Of a DNA stretch of 64,000 nucleotides, positions 58,391 to 64,000 are shown piece by piece. The number at the start of each line of letters is the position of its first letter. Position 1 is the stretch's first letter. The notes under the pieces are model-generated. The model was not told the origin of the DNA. It searched no databases and saw only the letters and a list, made by a program, of their open reading frames with translations. A program made the position numbers and the translations under genes. Source of the DNA: Psococerastis gibbosa. Taxonomy: Eukaryota; Arthropoda; Insecta; Psocodea; Psocidae. The DNA lies in assembly GCA_963971405.1 (NCBI GenBank), contig OZ020487.1:21189371-21253370 (forward strand). Reading direction: 5' to 3'.

Positions 58391-61363
58391 CTAAGCCTTC
58401 GAACAAAACTGATGGAGTAAGTGGCTGAAATAATTACTTTTTAGTCTTACTACTAAATCCCGGCAAAATACTTCATCGAAAATAATATTTTCAATAGACA
58501 TCGCATTGTCCTTCGTATTGAACAACACGAAGTCACATTCGGGTAAATTTAAAAGCAACATTCCTAGTTGTATTTGGCTAAAATAGGAATGATTCCTTTT
58601 AAGGAGGTAACTCCAACTCGGAGTATCGCCCCCGTCCTTATTCTCCACTTTATTTAAATAGCCTCCTGGCCGTCTGGACAAATGCTCAAGCATAGCATGC
58701 ATTGGCAGTGTCTTGCCCGACCAGGGACATTTAATTTCGAGGAGCTTAAGTGGCTGATTTTGGTCATTGAATATGACCCCATCAGGAGAATATCCCATCC
58801 AGGGATGATCCTCTACAACGACAAGGCCACACTCAACGACGCGTTGCTCGGTTTCCCGCGCATAAAACTCCCGTGCCACGGGTTCATTGTCCACGCCGTG
58901 TTGAACAATTTTGCTTGTGAAGGGTTTGGGCATAGCCAATAGCATGGCTTTTTCAGCCCAATTGCCCTTCTTGTAAGTATAAACACTGCGGCAGCGACTG
59001 CCAGTTATACGCCACCGGCGCTCCTTCATCCATTCGCTGCGAAGCATTGCCGTTCTTGTGCACACTTCTACAGAATTAATGGCAGTCAGAACATTTTTCC
59101 TGTAAAACTCACGGCAGCATAGCAGCGGCTCTTCGATTTGTACCTGTAACATTCATGACGGTTACCATAGGCGTAAATTCACAAATTTCTGAAGGGGGGG
59201 GGGGGGTTTAGGACCCTAAGACTTCTATTTTATTTGTTACTCTTTTCAGGCCCGTGATTAGCTTTGCTAACGGGGGCTGTATCCAGTTTAAGGCCTAGGG
59301 CGTGAAGAAGTGTGAAGTCTGCGCAAATTATATGACGTACTGGGGGAAGTTCCAATTAATAGAAAAACGTTGTGCGAAGGTTGAATTAATACATACTGCA
59401 TATTGAATATTATTAGTTCCTGGCGCAAGTCATACAAGTATATGCAGCGGGCAATGTCCTGCCACTCTGTCAAGCCATTAATTGAAGATACGGCACACGA
59501 AAGATTGTTTACTGCAATAGTTGCTTAAACCTACATTCATAACATCGAAGAAACTCAGTGGTCACATTTTCAATAAATATTGAATACATACCTCATGAAG
59601 GTAATTCATATTCCGGTTTTGTCCGTTATCGCAAATAGTTTTGAACTCCTCTGGGGATTCAAAGTATTCCTCCATGAACACATTAACGTCCACATCGAGA
59701 ATTCTATCGAACCCTCTGTAATGCCGCGCTAGAGCACTCCCTTCTAATTTAGTGCATTTTTGGTATGCCTCTTCGGCATTGAATGCATTTAAATGAAGCC
59801 CAGCGTATATTTTTTCAGTAGCCTAAAAATTAATGACAATTGAAATATTATGTTTGATCACACGACGTTGTTAAGTGAGCCCTCATTTTTTTCCTTTTCC
59901 AGGAAGCAATTTGTAGTCTTTGTCCACATTTGTCTACATTAACAAACGCATAGGCCAGTTATAGGCAAGCAAGATCTGAGCAAGATACTCACTCGACAAT
60001 ATAATACTGACACAAAGGGTTGCAGCTTGGCAGTATGAATTGGTATCAAAACTCTTTGAATATGCGACGGCAGCATTATGAAAACTGTATGCTACTATTA
60101 TGTTACCATATTATTGTGAACATCCCAGATAATTACGTTAAAGTTCTGAGGCAGTCACCCTCACATGCTACTGACTGCGATCACGATACCCTTCTCGGCT
60201 GTATAATATGCAGTGAATAATATTTAAATCTACCAATAATCTGCTCTGTAATTGAGTTACTTACAGCTCTTGTTTTATTGTAGCAACAAAATGTTTCCAC
60301 AGGTAGGGCTGCGTACTTCTCTGTTGCTTCTCTCTTGAGGGAACTCCACAGACATCGCATATCAGTGCTAGAAATCTTATCGAGCTTTGATATATCCTTT
60401 GAGCTGTGAAATAAAAAAATATTGTCATAATTTGTTCTTAGCATAATCCAAATATGCGAGACACACAGAAGACTAAGTGAGCGGATATGAAAAAGAATTA
60501 ATTACACCTTAACAAACGGAAAAGAAAAGGATAAAGTGATGGCTTACCTGCCTATGAAATAAGAACTGTGTAAGCTCTCTACGTGCGGAGGGGGGGGGGG
60601 GGTGTCAGTTTCGAAACACATGCGAAAAAAGTACTGGCTACGGTCTAGGTTTCAATACTAGACTGTTTTAGGATCAGCCCCCCACGTATGGGCTACTTAA
60701 TTGTCTTAAATGGGGGCATGAACAACAGGCAATTACAATGGAAGCAATAGGGGACACTCACACCTACAAGACAAGTGCACATGAGTTTATGAGGCGACAA
60801 TACGGTGAGACCTTGTAGGTCACAGGCCAGTGTGAGCGACTGGATGTAATTTTGCAATACAAGGCTGAGCATTTCACACACAATTTTCCAAACGAACTGA
60901 GAGCGGCGATACACATATTACTATGGGAGTCCTATCTATCATCTAGCCTACTAACAATTGGAAATTGGCAAAAGTGCAATTTTCCCCAATCGCGAAAAAA
61001 AAAATACGAATGGTATAATATAACTGTTACTAACCTGAAGCATGTCAATAATATTGCCATGACATGTTTGCACTGTCCTGCAGCACCCGCTTTGCAGCTA
61101 CATATAAAATTTGAGGGCTGCCCAGAATATGTAATAGTGCCCTTCACGGTGTGAGGCTCTGAAGAGAGAGCAGAGCTCTGTTGGACAAGCCCGTAAATCT
61201 TTATAAACCTTTCGTTGCTCTCTGTAGGCACCGTTCCACAAAGCAATACGTGGTTTCCCAAATACAACTGTTCGCCTTCCGTGTAATTACGACTGCCAAC
61301 AGACGCATTGCACACAGCCAATATATCAGGCAATTTGATCCGAAGGGGCGTGCTTTCGTACAT
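58391..61363 (-). CDS. SWIM zinc-finger and YqaJ-type nuclease protein
   Basis: Four reverse-strand exons join in phase: 61363-61035, 60403-60265, 59822-59592 and 59143-58391, giving 483 residues with GT-AG introns. Residues 88-100 form a SWIM finger (CSC...CKH). Residues 274-480 match the YqaJ/lambda-exonuclease-like fold: RRWRITGSRC at the start, D354 in GYSPDGV, E369 and K371 in LLEIKCP (the D...ExK nuclease core), and YFSQIQLGMLL. Proteins of this type accompany ISL2EU transposases and probably process DNA ends or resect strands during transposition; that role is inferred. The ATG at 61363 is the first in frame, but the frame stays open back to an acceptor-like ttttattcag near 61410, so an upstream exon is possible. 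No break is seen. Confidence 0.85.
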
Positions 61364-61918
61364 GGCGAGCCGAATAATAACACTAATATATTTAACAACA
61401 CCACTGAATAAAATAAAACTTTAAATGAACACAATATATTACAATAAACTTAAAAATAAAACAATTTATTAACGTGGGAATCATGGAAAAAACAATGATG
61501 GGTCATTCGTACTCAATAGAAGGCGGCGATATTTTAAAGGCGGTGGAATTAGCTTCAGTCGCCAATAGTGCCCAGTTGAAAATGCAAACAAAACAATTTC
61601 AGTAATGGCTGGTAGGCTGGATGGCGTGCGTCCTTCAGTGATCAGTCCTTGATTTTGGACTATCTTTTTGAAAATAAGTTTCAAATTGAGATTTTAGTGA
61701 TAGTTTCAGAATTTGTAAAAAAATCATTACAATTTTTAAAATACATTTTATTCCCATGAATATTTAATTTGACATTTAAATATTTACAAAAGAATTTAAC
61801 TTGAGCTCTGTTGTTCAAGGAAAGTGGACGGAGAAAAAATTTCCGCTGCGCGGCGTGGCGCTGCTATCGCGAACTGAATCCCTATCCCGGTGACGAGTCT
61901 AGTTATCTGTTGTCTATG
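61364..61918. other. right subterminal region of the large transposon
   Basis: No coding frame. Holds the promoter side of the nuclease gene and, at 61822-61875, gtggacggagaaaaaatttc followed by a GC-rich tract that mirrors the left subterminal region at 45511-45550. Confidence 0.45.
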
Positions 61919-62150
61919 GTTGTACGTATGTGGAATACCCCCCTTAACGGGTGCCTCGTAGGCATATTATGGCTCCCGCCGCTCCTATCTTTATGGTAAT
62001 AGTGTAGTGTATACAAACATTACACTCATTACAGTTACACAAACAAATTACAAATGTTGAAACTTGAAAGTTGAAATTTACAAAACCAGTAACGGTTTTC
62101 TAATCTTTTTCCGTGATATTTAATCATTTGAGTTCATCAGCCACCTTAAA

Positions 62151-64000
62151 ATGAGTATCAGCGTCCCACCAGAAATGTTTTATGGCCCTCCATCAACACG
62201 ACAAAATGAAATAGAGAAATTGTTGAAAAAAAAACCATTACCCAGAAAGTTGGGATTGCCGCCCTATCTGAAGGGTTTACTTGGCCCTTCAAGAACATGG
62301 AAAGTCTTCTCAAAACAGCAAGATGCATTGCACTTTACAAAAGATGGAGGTAAAGAACTCATGGCCTTTGCCTTTGAGCATGGGACAGGTCAGCGATCAT
62401 TTTTAGCCTGTCATCCAATCATGCTATGGTTTATTGGAATGCAAAGATGTCAAAATAAAAGATGCACATATGAAATAATACAAGAAACGAGCAAATGCAA
62501 ACTTTACTTAGACCTAGAATATGAAATCGAATATAATTTAGCGCATGATGGCAAACGAATGGTGGAAACGGTAATTGTCATGGTTTGTCACAAGCTTTAT
62601 GAGCAGTACCGATTGAATTGCTCTAGAAATAAAGTTCTTGACCTTGATTCTAGCACAAACACAAAATTTAGCCGTCACTTAATATTTCAACTTGAATACG
62701 CAGCATTTGAAAATAATTACGCTGCTGGGAATTTTGTCAAATCTATCTGCAGTGAAATAAATGGTAAGAATCCAATTAAATTACTGTTATCGTACATGCC
62801 TGTCAGTCGGTCTTTTACATGAAGAGAGCGCCCAGACCGATAGTTTGTACATAGCCATTTGTCATTGTCCAGGATTGTCATTTAACCTTTACCCATAATT
62901 TGTAATAATAATTTCCGTGCCCCAATAATCTCATATCTCGTTCGGAATTAACAAAAATGTATCGCGAATTTTTCTCACTGAACGAAAATACGGAACTGTC
63001 ATTACTAAGTTGAAGTAACCATTGAGCGACACTGCATTTTCTGGCTATGCTTCCAATGGCATGTAATGCAGTCGGAGGGTAAGAAAAGCCTCTGTAACTC
63101 GACTAGGTTGGCTTAGAAGTATAAAAGTTATTATCTATTTATTTAAGAATGAATTATAACGCCTGGTTATGGCAAATTGTTGACTTGCTAACAGTTAACT
63201 TTGGTTAAAGAGGTTACCTCCTCGTTAGAGCCGAAATGAGAGAATATAGAATAACTTGACTTAGTGGGATTGGAACCCTCAATCTACGCCTAACTGGGGC
63301 GTCGTCCAGCTTTCTCTATATTCTCTAATTTCTGTTGCCAGTTAGCCTACCAGACACTGAATCGTCTTGATCTTTCTTACTTTGAACGCACCCCTACTAT
63401 GTATTGTGGCTGCTTAGCTTAATGGAGAGTAATTTATATCTGTTACCGTATTGTTGCAGGTGCCGTGACTAACGAGGAGCTTATGCATCAAACTTGCATA
63501 AAATATTGTTTATTGGAAAGCCAGGTCCAAGAGCTTCTTATTACAGATCGAAAAGGTATAAAAAAGCATTTCATTGACGAAGGTGTTTACACAAGAAACA
63601 GACACTTCCGACTTCTAGGATCAACCAAACTTCATAAAAATTCGCCGCTCGTCATCAGCGAAAGTAATATATTTAACCCAATGAAAAAAGAAGAATATGC
63701 CCACTTCCTCTCTTCGTTAGTTACTTATTTTGATAATGAGATCCGTATGACTCTTAACTTCGGACCTATCATACGCAGTGGAAAGCAAGAAATGGTGCCG
63801 CGCTTAGCTGTCACCGACCCAAACCCAATTCTCCAACCATCAGGTCAAACTGGTCTTGAAGACTTTATCCGACAGGTGGGTTTTTTAACAGTACTACTTG
63901 TTAGATTTACTGATCGTTATTCTAAAAGACTAAAATTGAGTGATTGGCCACCAGAAACCCATACTGTCCGTTTTTTATACCAATCAAGTTCGGTGATAGT
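62151..64000 (+). CDS. PRIMPOL: primase-polymerase PrimPol, 5' part
   Basis: PrimPol reprimes DNA synthesis ahead of stalled forks and bypasses lesions, in the nucleus and mitochondria. Two exons are in the window: 62151-62763 and 63460-63875, GT-AG, in phase, giving 343 residues; the remainder is beyond the right edge. The archaeo-eukaryotic primase motifs are all present: motif I D121-x-E123 in CKLYLDLEYE, motif II SRH at 174-176 in KFSRHLIFQ, and motif III D244 in HFIDEGVYTRNRHFRLLG. The QTCIKYCLLE and EYAHFLSSLV blocks are also recognisable. The zinc-knuckle and RPA-binding parts would lie in later exons. The ATG at 62151 gives about seven more residues before motif I than the human start. 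The coding exons are free of insertions, though the gene begins about 230 bp from the large transposon nest. Confidence 0.95.
63030..63145 (+). repeat. tRNA-derived SINE, family U, tail only
   Basis: In PRIMPOL intron 1. It shares cattttctggctatgcttc, ctctgtaactcgactaggtt and ggcttag with the SINEs at 23757 and 35000. The tRNA-like head is missing. Confidence 0.6.

Larger units (their letters stand above)
45443..61918. mobile_element. two-gene DNA transposon, ISL2EU-like
   Basis: About 16.5 kb bounded by GTTGTACG on both sides (45435-45442 and 61919-61926). It carries a THAP/DDE_Tnp_4 transposase gene (+, 46392-49830) and a SWIM/YqaJ nuclease gene (-, 58391-61363) pointing toward each other. 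That pairing matches ISL2EU as I know it. Subterminal regions share gtggacggaga and a GC-rich gcggcg tract (45511-45550 and 61825-61875), mainly in direct orientation. I do not see clean terminal inverted repeats (left cagggggctgtcaacg, right ttgtctatg). About 7 kb of the middle is later insertions (Tc1, Gypsy, LINEs). Confidence 0.75.
45318..61943. mobile_element. Harbinger-like MITE split by a 16.5-kb insertion
   Basis: A palindromic MITE with ends GGGGGGTATTCCACATACGT and the reverse complement, flanked by TTA at 45315-45317 and 61944-61946. Its left arm, centre and most of its right arm lie at 45318-45442. The last 25 bases lie at 61919-61943. The 8 bases GTTGTACG are present at both break points. 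Confidence 0.85.
45190..61990. repeat. dispersed repeat R, copy 3, split by the large nest
   Basis: The left part is 45190-45317 (cagccccgggatggttggct, then atgatta). The right part is 61944-61990 (ttaacgggtgcctcg, gcatattatggctcccgccg). In copy 1 (about 9198-9210) the two parts are continuous (ggcttatggttaacgggtgc), so copy 1 shows the site before the MITE arrived. Everything between is inserted sequence. Confidence 0.65.

Noticed and set aside
59195-60602. Long G runs near 59197-59207 and 60590-60601
   Set aside because: Simple homopolymers in introns; possible sequencing or assembly weak points rather than features.
45443-61918. The large transposon as a hAT or P element (8-bp duplication, end starting CA)
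   Set aside because: The transposase is of DDE_Tnp_4 type with HTH_Tnp_4, not a hAT or P core, and the right end does not mirror the left one.

Overview
This window looks like nuclear DNA of an arthropod. It is AT-rich, its genes are split by GT-AG introns, and it is crowded with transposable elements. The arthropod call is inference: the PHAF1 protein keeps stretches that I remember as insect-like, and the repeat mix (Penelope-like elements, RTE and RNase H LINEs, Harbinger-type MITEs, a K02A2.6-like Gypsy element) fits. No species can be named.

Host genes from left to right: DPM1 (+, 4 exons, 2177-4645); PHAF1/C16orf70 (-, 9 coding exons, 8055-16882); an unrecognised 110-residue tail-anchored protein (-, 3 exons, 18259-20319); MEAK7/TLDC1 (-, 6 exons, 25251-30780); and the first two coding exons of PRIMPOL (+, from 62151, running off the right edge). 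All five were rebuilt by hand from splice sites and reading phase. Their introns and spacers carry many short inverted-repeat elements (MITEs), several inserted in one another.

From 31 to 45 kb there is no host gene that I can recognise. The stretch holds an RTE LINE relic, tRNA-derived SINEs, three Penelope-like relics with hammerhead-ribozyme-like cores, a second RTE LINE split in two by one of those Penelope elements, and an RNase H-bearing LINE that itself holds another LINE tail.

From 45.2 to 62.0 kb is one large nest. A dispersed repeat was entered by a Harbinger-like MITE (TTA duplicated). The MITE was entered by a 16.5-kb DNA transposon (apparent 8-bp duplication) carrying two intact-looking genes: a 492-residue THAP plus DDE_Tnp_4 transposase (+) and a 483-residue SWIM plus YqaJ-nuclease protein (-). 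That transposon was entered by a Tc1 element (TA duplicated), and the Tc1 by a Gypsy-type LTR retrotransposon (5-bp duplication, LTRs identical by eye) and by a 5'-truncated LINE (14-bp duplication). The two-gene element is the most interesting item. It resembles the ISL2EU superfamily as I know it, and both genes read through with every splice site in phase.
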